From Bacteroidales bacterium (GTDB lineage Bacteria > Bacteroidota > Bacteroidia > Bacteroidales > BM520), in assembly GCA_028701815.1 (NCBI GenBank), contig JAQVPY010000120.1, positions 1 through 6,951 of the forward strand: a DNA stretch of 6,951 nt, in the 5' to 3' direction. The notes under the pieces are model-generated. The model made no database searches, was not told the DNA's origin, and saw only the letters and a list, made by a program, of their open reading frames with translations. Made by a program: the position numbers and the translations under genes. Positions 1-6,242 of this stretch are shown in pieces. Numbering within the stretch: position 1 is the first letter of the stretch; every line of letters starts with the position of its first letter.

Positions 1-177
1 AACAAAACCGATTATCATCGCCAGCCACCCCTGAATATGAACAGGTAGCAAAAGCAGAAAGACAAGATACAAATAGGGATTAAAATAGCCGAACAACCTT
101 ATGTTATTCAATAATACTATCTGTATCGCCATTAATACAAGGAACCTGATAATATGCATAAATGGTTTGCTACTCAT
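1..177 (-). CDS. mreD: Rod shape-determining protein MreD, N-terminal part (cut by left window edge)
   Basis: MreD is an integral inner-membrane protein of the elongation complex that works with MreB and MreC in cell-wall growth. I translated the 59 codons visible; the frame stays open to base 1, so the C-terminal part is missing. The peptide starts MSSKPFMHIIRFLVLM and continues hydrophobically. It carries NNIRLFGYFNPYLYL at about residues 24-38, which resembles the first helices of Bacteroidetes MreD, and a second hydrophobic stretch ending in LLLLP. The ATG at 177-175 overlaps the end of mreC by 8 bases (ATGAGTAG, with the mreC stop at 172-170), typical of translational coupling. A second Met at residue 7 is a possible alternative start but would lose the overlap. 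Identity rests on position directly after mreBC plus hydrophobicity; MreD sequences diverge widely, so the name is partly contextual. Confidence 0.85.
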   Translation of the reverse strand, partial: MSSKPFMHIIRFLVLMAIQIVLLNNIRLFGYFNPYLYLVFLLLLPVHIQGWLAMIIGFV

Positions 178-976
178 GGAACTGCATTTTTAATGAATCT
201 AACTCGGTTTTATACATGTTTTCTACGGCATAAACCTTATTAACCTTCCTATAATCCTCAATAAAAGTGATCTCAATAGAATAAAAGCCCGTGCCCTCCT
301 TTACGGAAAAATCGCTGATAACACCTACCGGAATACCTTCAGGGTACCTTTGTGAACGACCACTGGTAACAATAGTATCATTCAGCTTAATCTTGGAATG
401 TACCGGTATCTCTTCAATAACACCTTTTCTATAGTCATATCCTTCCCATTTGACCACCCCATATTCATTCTCATTTTTCAACTTGACACTAATCTTTGTC
501 CTCTGATGAAGCACCGGTAACACTGACGAATACTTCTCGCCGGCGTTAACAACAACACCGACAATGCTGGTAGAAGAAATTACGCCCATCTCTTCTAAAA
601 TACCGTCATCAGTACCTTTATCAATAATCATATAATTATTACGCTTGTTCACTGTGTTGTAGATGATATTGGCAGGAATATGCCTATACACATGCACGGG
701 AATGGAGTCGCAATCGTCCCGTAACGAAGCATTGAGCTCATCTCTAAGCATGGCATTTTCTTCCATAAGCATATCGTTTGCTGAACGAAGCTTAAAAAAA
801 CCAGTGATATTCGACGTAAATTTATATAATCCTCCTTCAATAGAAGACACTGTCTTCCCTGACACGAAACGCTGATAATCGTTGGAACTTAATACAAGCC
901 ATATCGATATTGCTTCGAGCAGCAGAAAAATAATAATAAAATTATGCTTCAATAAGAAACGAAAAAATGACAGCAT
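170..976 (-). CDS. mreC: Rod shape-determining protein MreC
   Basis: MreC is a bitopic membrane protein whose periplasmic part links the MreB cytoskeleton to the peptidoglycan synthases of the rod complex. The 268-residue product has the expected plan. A short cytoplasmic start with basic residues is followed by one membrane helix at about residues 13-30. A hydrophilic, probably coiled-coil stretch follows at about 60-86 (NDMLMEENAMLRDEL). The beta-rich periplasmic core runs from about 100 to 250. Family hallmarks visible are YMIIDKGTDDGI near 115-126, GVISSTSIVGVV near 131-142 and DTIVTSGRSQRYPEGIPVG at 200-218. Length is normal for the family in Bacteroidetes. The ATG lies 14 bases after the mreB stop, with no clear ribosome-binding purine tract, as is usual in this phylum. 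The gene overlaps mreD by 8 bases. No frameshift or lost motif was seen. Confidence 0.95.
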   Translation of the reverse strand: MLSFFRFLLKHNFIIIFLLLEAISIWLVLSSNDYQRFVSGKTVSSIEGGLYKFTSNITGFFKLRSANDMLMEENAMLRDELNASLRDDCDSIPVHVYRHIPANIIYNTVNKRNNYMIIDKGTDDGILEEMGVISSTSIVGVVVNAGEKYSSVLPVLHQRTKISVKLKNENEYGVVKWEGYDYRKGVIEEIPVHSKIKLNDTIVTSGRSQRYPEGIPVGVISDFSVKEGTGFYSIEITFIEDYRKVNKVYAVENMYKTELDSLKMQFHE

Positions 977-990
977 AATTTTCAGACTGT

Positions 991-2013
991 TTATTTAATC
1001 AAGAAAGTAAATTTGTCGAAATTCTTAAGCGCTATTCCTGTACCTCGGGCTACAGCTCTCAAAGGATCTTCCGCGACGTGTACCGGCAGCTTAGTCATCC
1101 TGCTTATACGTTTATCCAAGCCCTTAAGTAAAGACCCGCCTCCCGCAAGATAAATACCTGTACGATAGATATCGGCTGACAGCTCCGGTGGAGTTTTTTC
1201 AAGAGCATTAAGGATAGCCGTCTCAATTTTAGAGATTGATTTATCAAGAGCTCCCGCAATTTCCACATAGTTGACCTTAATTGCTTTTGGAATTCCTGAA
1301 AGAAGATCTCTTCCGTGAACCTCATAATCTTCAGGAATCACATCGAGATCGGTAATTGCAGCACCCACTTCGATTTTTATTCTCTCAGCAGTTCTCTCAC
1401 CGATACTAATCTTATGTTCAACACGCATATACTCAACGATATCCGAATTTAAATCGTCACCAGCCGTACGAATTGACGTATTGTTGGCAATACCGCCAAG
1501 AACGATTACTGCAATCTCTGAAGTACCACCACCTATATCAACAATCATATTTCCGGTAGGTTCAAGAACATCTATACCGATACCGATAGCAGCAGCCATA
1601 GGCTCATGAATCAATTTAACCTCACGGGCACCTGCCTGTTCGGCAGAATCTTTAACAGCCCTCTCTTCAACATCGGTAATACCCGAAGGAATACAAATGA
1701 CCATTTTTAATGCCGGTGAAAAAATCCCTTTTTTGATGTTCAACATCTTTATGAACTCTCGTATCATGTGTTCCGCAGAATTAAAATCCGCAATAACACC
1801 ATCCCTTAGAGGACGTATTGTCTTTATATTTTCATGGGTTTTACCATGCATCATCATAGCCCTCTTACCGACTGCAAGGATTTTCCCCGTACTCTGTTCG
1901 ATAGCGACTATCGAAGGCTCGTCTACAACGACCCTGTCGTTATATATGATGATTGTATTGGCTGTTCCCAAGTCTATAGCAATCTCTTTTGTGAAAAAAT
2001 TAAAAGATCCCAT
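991..2013 (-). CDS. mreB: Rod shape-determining protein MreB, actin-like
   Basis: MreB is the bacterial actin homologue: it binds ATP, forms membrane-associated filaments and organises the elongation machinery. The 340-residue product is complete and carries the actin-fold nucleotide motifs in order. Phosphate-1 is DLGTANT at residues 14-20. The segment HEPMAAAIG is at 136-144. Phosphate-2 is VDIGGGT at 158-164. The adenosine motif, LAGGGSLLKGLD, is at 289-300. The MreB-type end RAVARGTGIALKN is also present. The start MGSFNFFTKEIAIDLG is the usual short N-terminus for this family. The gene lies 22 bases after purH and 14 before mreC on the same strand, so it is probably transcribed with both. 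DnaK/Hsp70 and FtsA share the fold, but length and signature motifs fit MreB far better. Confidence 0.97.
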   Translation of the reverse strand: MGSFNFFTKEIAIDLGTANTIIIYNDRVVVDEPSIVAIEQSTGKILAVGKRAMMMHGKTHENIKTIRPLRDGVIADFNSAEHMIREFIKMLNIKKGIFSPALKMVICIPSGITDVEERAVKDSAEQAGAREVKLIHEPMAAAIGIGIDVLEPTGNMIVDIGGGTSEIAVIVLGGIANNTSIRTAGDDLNSDIVEYMRVEHKISIGERTAERIKIEVGAAITDLDVIPEDYEVHGRDLLSGIPKAIKVNYVEIAGALDKSISKIETAILNALEKTPPELSADIYRTGIYLAGGGSLLKGLDKRISRMTKLPVHVAEDPLRAVARGTGIALKNFDKFTFLIK

Positions 2014-2035
2014 ATTTATATTTTTAATTGTTTTA

Positions 2036-3529
2036 TTAATGTTTGAAATGACGATGGCCGGTAAAGACCATCTTCATATTATGTTTATTACAAAATTCTA
2101 TGCTATCGTTATCTCTTATTGACCCGCCCGGCTCAATAACAGCTGTGATGCCCTCATTTAACGCCATCTCCACACAATCTGCAAATGGGAAGAAAGCATC
2201 TGAAGCCATTACAGCCCCGTTCAAATCAAAACCGAAAGCCTTTGCCTTCTCTATCGCTTGTCTTAAAGCATCAACCCTTGAGGTCTGTCCGGTTCCACTT
2301 CCCAATAGCTGACCCCCTCTTGCTATCACAATTGCATTGGATTTTGTATGCTTTACTAGGATGTTGGCAAAAATGAGATCGGCAACCTCTTCCTTGGAAG
2401 GACGTTCAACTGTCGGATAAGTAAAATTCTCTTCTCTGTCAGTAAAAGTATCCGTATCTTGCTCCAAAACCCCATTTAAAATTGTCTTATAGGAGACCTC
2501 TCCGAAATCATATTTGTTTTTTTGCAGAATAATTCTGTTCTTCTTCGTCTCTAATATTTTTAACGCCTCCTCCGAATAATCGTTGGCGAGAATAATCTCA
2601 AAGAATATTTTGTTCACTTCTTGTGCCAATTCAACCGTATCTATGGAACCGTTGAAGAAAATAACTCCACCGTAAGCAGATACCGGATCACAGGCAAGAG
2701 CATCTATCCAAGCCTGTTTATAATTATCACGGACCGCCAGACCGCAAGCATTAGTATGCTTAATGATAGCTACCGCAGGTTCCGTAAATTCATTGATTAA
2801 GCGGATTCCCGAATCAAGATCAACAAGATTATTATACGACAACTCCTTGCCGTGCAATTGCGTGAATACTTCGGAGAGATTTCCTAAGAAAGTGGCAGAT
2901 TGATGGGGGTTCTCTCCATAACGTAAGACATTTTTAGTCCTTCCGGCAAAATAATCGTTAATAGCTGCATCATAATGTGAACTGACTGCAAAAGCATTCT
3001 TTGCCATTTCTCTACGATATGCCTCCGTCGTCTTACAGTCATTTACCATCAACTCTTCAACCAAAGAAGACATCTGACCTATCTCTGACACAATCACTAC
3101 ATCATCATGATTTTTTGCCGCAGCCCTTATCAGTGATATGCCGCCGATATCAATTTTTTCAATGATATCATCCTCCGAAGCACCTGAAGCTACAGTCTTT
3201 TCAAACGGATAAAGATCTACAACAACGAGATCTATCGCAGGAATATCGTATTCCACAACATCTTTAATATCCGCCTTGAAGTTTCTTCTACTTAAAATGC
3301 CACCAAAAACTTTAGGGTGCAACGTCTTTACTCTCCCTCCCAAAATAGAAGGATAGCCGGTAAGGTCCTCGACCTTCACAAGAGAAGATTTATACCCCTT
3401 CTCCAAAATATATTTATATGTTCCACCGGTGGTTAAAATTTCCACTCCATGGCTGTCAAGTATTTTTAATAATTCATCTATCCCTTCTTTATTGAAAATA
3501 GAGATAAGGGCTCTTTTTATATCTCTCAT
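2036..3529 (-). CDS. purH: Bifunctional purine biosynthesis protein PurH (AICAR transformylase / IMP cyclohydrolase)
   Basis: PurH catalyses the last two steps of de novo purine synthesis in the cytoplasm: formylation of AICAR using 10-formyl-tetrahydrofolate, then ring closure of FAICAR to IMP. The 497-residue product is full length. The N-terminal MGS-like cyclohydrolase domain (about 1-130) shows LTTGGTY (32-38), GGRVKTLHPKVFGGIL (64-79) and VVVDLYPFE (102-110). IDIGGISLIRAAAKN (126-140) leads into the transformylase domain. That domain has RYGENPHQ (203-210), LSYNNLVDLDSG (230-241) and KHTNACG (257-263), whose Lys-His pair is the catalytic pair known for this family. DPVSAYGG (281-288), GQLLGSGTGQTSR (406-418) and the family ending FTGHRHFKH follow. 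The Ala in KHTNACG, where many bacteria have Pro, is to my knowledge common in Bacteroidetes. It is the first gene of the purH-mreBCD run and is divergent from recJ. Confidence 0.97.
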   Translation of the reverse strand: MRDIKRALISIFNKEGIDELLKILDSHGVEILTTGGTYKYILEKGYKSSLVKVEDLTGYPSILGGRVKTLHPKVFGGILSRRNFKADIKDVVEYDIPAIDLVVVDLYPFEKTVASGASEDDIIEKIDIGGISLIRAAAKNHDDVVIVSEIGQMSSLVEELMVNDCKTTEAYRREMAKNAFAVSSHYDAAINDYFAGRTKNVLRYGENPHQSATFLGNLSEVFTQLHGKELSYNNLVDLDSGIRLINEFTEPAVAIIKHTNACGLAVRDNYKQAWIDALACDPVSAYGGVIFFNGSIDTVELAQEVNKIFFEIILANDYSEEALKILETKKNRIILQKNKYDFGEVSYKTILNGVLEQDTDTFTDREENFTYPTVERPSKEEVADLIFANILVKHTKSNAIVIARGGQLLGSGTGQTSRVDALRQAIEKAKAFGFDLNGAVMASDAFFPFADCVEMALNEGITAVIEPGGSIRDNDSIEFCNKHNMKMVFTGHRHFKH

Positions 3530-3540
3530 AAAAAAACGTT

Positions 3541-3559
3541 ATCTAATTGTATCTTAGAT
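3541..3559. repeat. Short inverted repeat in the purH leader
   Basis: A perfect 6-base inverted repeat (ATCTAA, 7-base spacer, TTAGAT) lies 11 bases upstream of the purH start. It could be a weak leader hairpin or a binding site, but it is AT-rich and short enough to occur by chance. No tail or conserved core suggests a purine riboswitch. Confidence 0.3.
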
Positions 3560-3565
3560 TAAAAA

Positions 3566-3599
3566 CAAACCGAACACATCTTTCGATTCTAAAGTGCAA
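3566..3599 (-). promoter_or_regulatory. Weak candidate promoter for purH-mreBCD
   Basis: Read on the minus strand, TCGGTTTG at 3573-3566 matches the Bacteroidetes -7 consensus TAnnTTTG at all but one defined position, and lies about 37 bases before the purH start. The upstream partner is poor: TTG at 3599-3597 leaves a 23-base spacer, longer than usual, while TTTA at 3593-3590 leaves only 16. A promoter must exist in or near this 180-base divergent region if the gene run is transcribed from here, but this exact placement is a guess. Confidence 0.25.
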
Positions 3600-3631
3600 T
3601 GTTATGCAAAAAAACGGGATTTTTCAATATA

Positions 3632-3669
3632 TTTGGAAATTTTTTTTTGTAATCTTTGATTTTTCCAAA
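3632..3669. repeat. 8-base inverted repeat around the recJ -33 element
   Basis: TTTGGAAA at 3632-3639 and its exact reverse complement TTTCCAAA at 3662-3669 are separated by 22 bases. The TTTG proposed as the recJ -33 element (3655-3658) lies between the arms, and the right arm falls in the promoter spacer. Centre-to-centre distance is 30 bases, close to three helical turns, so a dimeric regulator could bind both half-sites. The surrounding DNA is very AT-rich, and chance is a real alternative. Confidence 0.35.
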
Positions 3670-3686
3670 AAAAACATATAACTTTA
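3655..3686 (+). promoter_or_regulatory. Candidate Bacteroidetes-type promoter for recJ
   Basis: TTTG at 3655-3658 and TAACTTTA at 3679-3686 fit the primary sigma factor pattern of this phylum (-33 TTTG, -7 TAnnTTTG), with one mismatch in the -7 element and a 20-base spacer. Transcription would start around 3693, giving a leader of roughly 15-20 bases before the recJ ATG at 3710. AAAAGAG lies just before the start, a weak purine stretch only. Confidence 0.55.
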
Positions 3687-3709
3687 CACGCTATTAAAAT
3701 TAAAAGAGT

Positions 3710-5464
3710 ATGGTCAAGTTTTGGAATCCGAAAGAAGATGGTGACCCAAAAATCACTGGCGAGTTAGCAAGTCAACTCAACATTGACTATACATTAGCTA
3801 ATCTATTAGTACAGAGAGGCATTACTACCACAGACGAGGCTAAAAAATTTTTTAGACCCGACCTTAAAAACCTTTTCGATCCCTTCCTGATGAAAGACAT
3901 GGACCGTGCGGTAGAAAGGCTCAACATCGCCATAAAAAAACAAGAAAAGATATTGGTCTACGGGGATTATGATGTCGATGGCACAACCGCCGTTTCATTA
4001 ACCTATTCGTTTTTTAAAGAATATAACCCTAATATCGACTTTTATATCCCTGACAGATATGCAGAAGGATATGGCGTTTCTATAGAAAGTATCGATTATG
4101 CTGCAGCAAACGGGTTCACTTTGATCATTGCTCTCGACTGTGGAATAAAGGCCAACGACAAAGTAAAGTATGCTTCTTCAAAAAATATTGATTTTATCAT
4201 CGGTGACCATCATAGACCCGACGAAGCCCTCCCGGAAGCTTATGCCGTTCTCGACCCTAAAAGGAGCGACTGCAACTACCCCTATAAAGAGCTGTCTGGG
4301 TGCGGAGTAGCCTTTAAATTAGCCCAGGCATACTCTAAAAAGAATAAAATCCCTTACGATAAACTTTTTAATTTCCTCGATCTCGCCGTAATCAGCATCG
4401 CTTCTGATATAGTTCCTATAACCGGCGAAAACAGAATCATCGCCTATTTCGGGTTGCGCCTCCTTAACTCTAAACCGCGTCCAGGCGTAGAAGCCATCCT
4501 CGCCTGCGCTAAAGTCACACGACGTACAAAACAGACTTTCACCCATAATAAGAGCATCTTCTCTAAAGAGCTGACAATAAACGACCTCGTCTTTACTATC
4601 GGCCCACGTATTAATGCCGCCGGAAGACTCGAAAACGGAAAGACATCTGTGGAACTTCTTAATGCTCAAACCATTGAAGAAGCAAAAGTGATAGCTGAAA
4701 AAATCAATGATATCAATAACGAACGTAGAACTTTAGATAATACGGCTACACAAAAAGCTATCGAAGATATCGAAAAAGACCCATCAACATTTTCAAAGAA
4801 AACAACCTTAGTATATAATCCCGAATGGTATAAAGGTGTCGTAGGTATCGTCGCTTCACGCCTGACAGAAAAATACTACCGACCTACTATCGTATTTACA
4901 AAATCTAATGACCTCATCACCGGTTCCGCCCGCTCAATAAAAAACTTCGACATCTATGACGCTATCGAAGCTTGTAGCGAATATCTCGAACACTTCGGAG
5001 GTCATACCTACGCCGCAGGACTCTCCCTGAAAGAAGAAAACCTCCAGGATTTTATGGATAAATTCGAAAAAATAGTCTCCGATAGTATCGACGACCAAAT
5101 GTTGATACCGGAAATCGACTATGATACCGACCTCGAACTTTCCGAAATCACATCGAAATTCTATAAAATGCTGAAGAATTTTGCTCCTTTCGGCCCCGGA
5201 AACCAGTCGCCGGTGTTTAGAACTACCGGCATAGTAGATACGGGCTTAGCTAAATTAGTCGGGAAAAACCATATTAAACTTACAGTTGTAAAACCTAATA
5301 ACCCTAACGGCGCTATCTCCGCTATAGCCTTCCAATTGGGAGAATACTACGACCAAATTGCAGGCGGATTGCCGTTTAATATTATCTATACTATCGAAGA
5401 AAATGAATGGAATAATAATATTTCACTTCAACTTAACATAAAAGATATTAAGATACTTGAATAA
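3710..5464 (+). CDS. recJ: Single-stranded-DNA-specific exonuclease RecJ
   Basis: RecJ degrades single-stranded DNA 5' to 3' with divalent metal ions, in recombination, mismatch and base-excision repair. The 584-residue product is full length. The DHH phosphoesterase domain has motif I GDYDVDGTT (85-93), ALDCG (141-145), the DHH motif GDHHRPDEALP (165-175), CGVAFKLAQAY (198-208) and the metal-binding SDIVP (232-236). The second half has GPRINAAGR (298-306), GVVGIVASRL (376-385), GSARSIKNFD (405-414) and the DHHA1 glycine motif HFGGHTYAAGLSL (428-440). A C-terminal OB-like region follows, with FAPFGPGNQSPVF at 491-503. The start follows a plausible promoter. The residue before KGVVGI is Tyr (374), where I expect His in most RecJ proteins. 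The last 37 bases overlap the small minus-strand gene at 5428-5631. No repair partner gene is adjacent. Confidence 0.96.
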   Translation: MVKFWNPKEDGDPKITGELASQLNIDYTLANLLVQRGITTTDEAKKFFRPDLKNLFDPFLMKDMDRAVERLNIAIKKQEKILVYGDYDVDGTTAVSLTYSFFKEYNPNIDFYIPDRYAEGYGVSIESIDYAAANGFTLIIALDCGIKANDKVKYASSKNIDFIIGDHHRPDEALPEAYAVLDPKRSDCNYPYKELSGCGVAFKLAQAYSKKNKIPYDKLFNFLDLAVISIASDIVPITGENRIIAYFGLRLLNSKPRPGVEAILACAKVTRRTKQTFTHNKSIFSKELTINDLVFTIGPRINAAGRLENGKTSVELLNAQTIEEAKVIAEKINDINNERRTLDNTATQKAIEDIEKDPSTFSKKTTLVYNPEWYKGVVGIVASRLTEKYYRPTIVFTKSNDLITGSARSIKNFDIYDAIEACSEYLEHFGGHTYAAGLSLKEENLQDFMDKFEKIVSDSIDDQMLIPEIDYDTDLELSEITSKFYKMLKNFAPFGPGNQSPVFRTTGIVDTGLAKLVGKNHIKLTVVKPNNPNGAISAIAFQLGEYYDQIAGGLPFNIIYTIEENEWNNNISLQLNIKDIKILE

Positions 5465-5631
5465 TCCCGATTTGGAATACTATTATAAGAGAATTCAGGA
5501 CAATCACATTTCTTCTTTGACACCTTCCGCCGCTGTGACGGATATGTGGACCTGGAACACGACATTATTAAACAAGCTGTTATCACTAAAGCAACTATTA
5601 TTAATCCCCTTGAACTCTTTTTTGATGACAT
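5428..5631 (-). CDS. Small probable lipoprotein with a CDCPEF motif, function unknown
   Basis: I do not recognise this 67-residue protein by name, but it looks real. It has a basic start (MSSKKSSRG), a hydrophobic segment at about residues 10-23, then LIMSC with Cys25. This fits a signal peptidase II lipobox apart from the unusual Met at -2. The mature part is short and basic (RRKVSKKK at 34-41), followed by CDCPEFSY at 42-49 and a hydrophobic end. It would be anchored to a membrane by lipid on Cys25. There is no in-frame start upstream: a stop lies 11 codons before the ATG. The gene fills an otherwise empty gap, converging with recJ (37-base overlap) and diverging from cvpA across 45 bases. 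The last 12 or so residues are encoded opposite the recJ end, so that tail may be little constrained. A chance ORF remains possible. Confidence 0.65.
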   Translation of the reverse strand: MSSKKSSRGLIIVALVITACLIMSCSRSTYPSQRRKVSKKKCDCPEFSYNSIPNRDYSSILISFMLS

Positions 5632-5641
5632 ACTAAATTTT
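5610..5641 (+). promoter_or_regulatory. Weak candidate promoter for cvpA
   Basis: TTG at 5610-5612 and TAAATTTT at 5634-5641 give an approximate Bacteroidetes -33/-7 pair (spacer 21), about 36 bases before the cvpA ATG. The -33 part lies inside the start of the divergent small lipoprotein gene. The 45 bases between the two starts (5632-5676) are almost entirely A and T and must serve both genes. Many near matches exist in such DNA, so the placement is tentative; no minus-strand pair was convincing. Confidence 0.3.
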
Positions 5642-5676
5642 TCTATATTAACGTTTTTTGATTAAAAATATTATTT

Positions 5677-6216
5677 ATGAACTGGATAGACATCGTTATT
5701 GCAGTATTTTGCCTCATTGGCCTGATAGGCGGCATTAAAGACGGATTTATTAAAAGTGTTTCAAAACTTATTGCCCTCGCGGTTGGAATCTGGGCAGCAA
5801 TACGATTTTCTGACTTTGTCACAAAGTTCTTCATGACAAAATTTCCCAAACTGCAAGAGGCTGCCTCCCAAATCCCTTCTCAAGTTATTAATATTATCGC
5901 CTTTATACTGGTGTTTGTTGTAGTAATTTTAGTGATAAACCTCATCGGTAAAATGCTCGACAAAGTTTCAGAAATGGCCGCACTTAAAGGTGTCAACAAA
6001 TTATTGGGCGCTATCTTCGGCATTCTGAAATGGACACTCATATTCAGTCTCCTTATTTATGTACTTAACATCTTTAACCTCGCTAATATAATAATCCCTG
6101 AAAAAACGCGCAACGAGTCATTTCTTTATGAGCATGTCGAGAAAATTGTCCCAAAAATCAGCGATATGTTCGTAAATAAAAAAACTCACGCCCCAACAGA
6201 AGATGTCGAGGCGTGA
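5677..6216 (+). CDS. cvpA: CvpA family integral membrane protein
   Basis: This 179-residue product belongs to the family named after colicin V production protein CvpA: small inner-membrane proteins whose molecular activity is not well defined. The sequence shows four likely membrane helices at about residues 3-20, 27-44, 69-91 and 112-134. The glycine-rich turn between helices 1 and 2 (GLIGGIKDGFIKSVSK) and NKLLGAIFGILKW at 107-119 before the last helix are typical of the family. A short polar C-terminal tail ends in TEDVEA. The start MNWIDIVIAV matches the usual N-terminus. The final codons and stop form one arm of a GC-rich hairpin that probably ends the transcript. It is transcribed alone: the left neighbour is divergent and the right neighbour convergent. 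The family call is good; the gene symbol denotes family only. Confidence 0.88.
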   Translation: MNWIDIVIAVFCLIGLIGGIKDGFIKSVSKLIALAVGIWAAIRFSDFVTKFFMTKFPKLQEAASQIPSQVINIIAFILVFVVVILVINLIGKMLDKVSEMAALKGVNKLLGAIFGILKWTLIFSLLIYVLNIFNLANIIIPEKTRNESFLYEHVEKIVPKISDMFVNKKTHAPTEDVEA

Positions 6217-6230
6217 GCCTTTTATAATTA
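6178..6230. terminator. Bidirectional intrinsic terminator over the cvpA stop codon
   Basis: An 8-base perfect stem, CTCACGCC at 6185-6192 pairing with GGCGTGAG at 6210-6217, encloses a 17-base loop. On the plus strand it is followed, after CC, by TTTTATAATTATT and would end cvpA. On the minus strand it is followed by seven T (complement of 6178-6184) and then ATTT, and would end the T9SS-protein transcript, whose stop is at 6245-6243. The cvpA stop TGA (6214-6216) lies inside the right arm. The minus-strand tail is the better T tract. Confidence 0.75.
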
Positions 6231-6242
6231 TTATTCAGAAAT

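Noticed and set aside
257..976. Short open frames in other phases within mreC, on both strands
   Set aside because: All are covered by the clear MreC reading frame and show no independent signals.
1697..2122. Plus-strand open frame of 141 codons
   Set aside because: It lies opposite mreB and the end of purH, both of which are clear family members; its product has no recognisable motif.
2741..2762. KHTNACG in PurH as an active-site change (Ala for Pro)
   Set aside because: The catalytic Lys and His are present, and Ala at this place is, as far as I know, ordinary in Bacteroidetes PurH.
3618..3665. Direct repeat GATTTTTC at 3618-3625 and 3658-3665
   Set aside because: Eight AT-rich bases repeated once in a T-rich spacer are expected by chance; no third copy was seen.
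3530..3709. A riboswitch or small RNA in the purH-recJ divergent region
   Set aside because: The region is short and AT-rich, without a GC-stable structure, terminator or recognisable purine-aptamer core.
4319..4669. Minus-strand open frame of 116 codons
   Set aside because: It lies wholly inside recJ, opposite conserved RecJ motifs such as SDIVP and GPRINAAGR, and has no family features.
5465..5510. An intrinsic terminator just after recJ
   Set aside because: I found no GC-rich stem with a T tract here; recJ and the small lipoprotein gene simply converge and overlap.
5643..5849. Minus-strand open frame of 68 codons before cvpA
   Set aside because: It is antisense to the first membrane helices of cvpA and overlaps the start region of the better small lipoprotein candidate.
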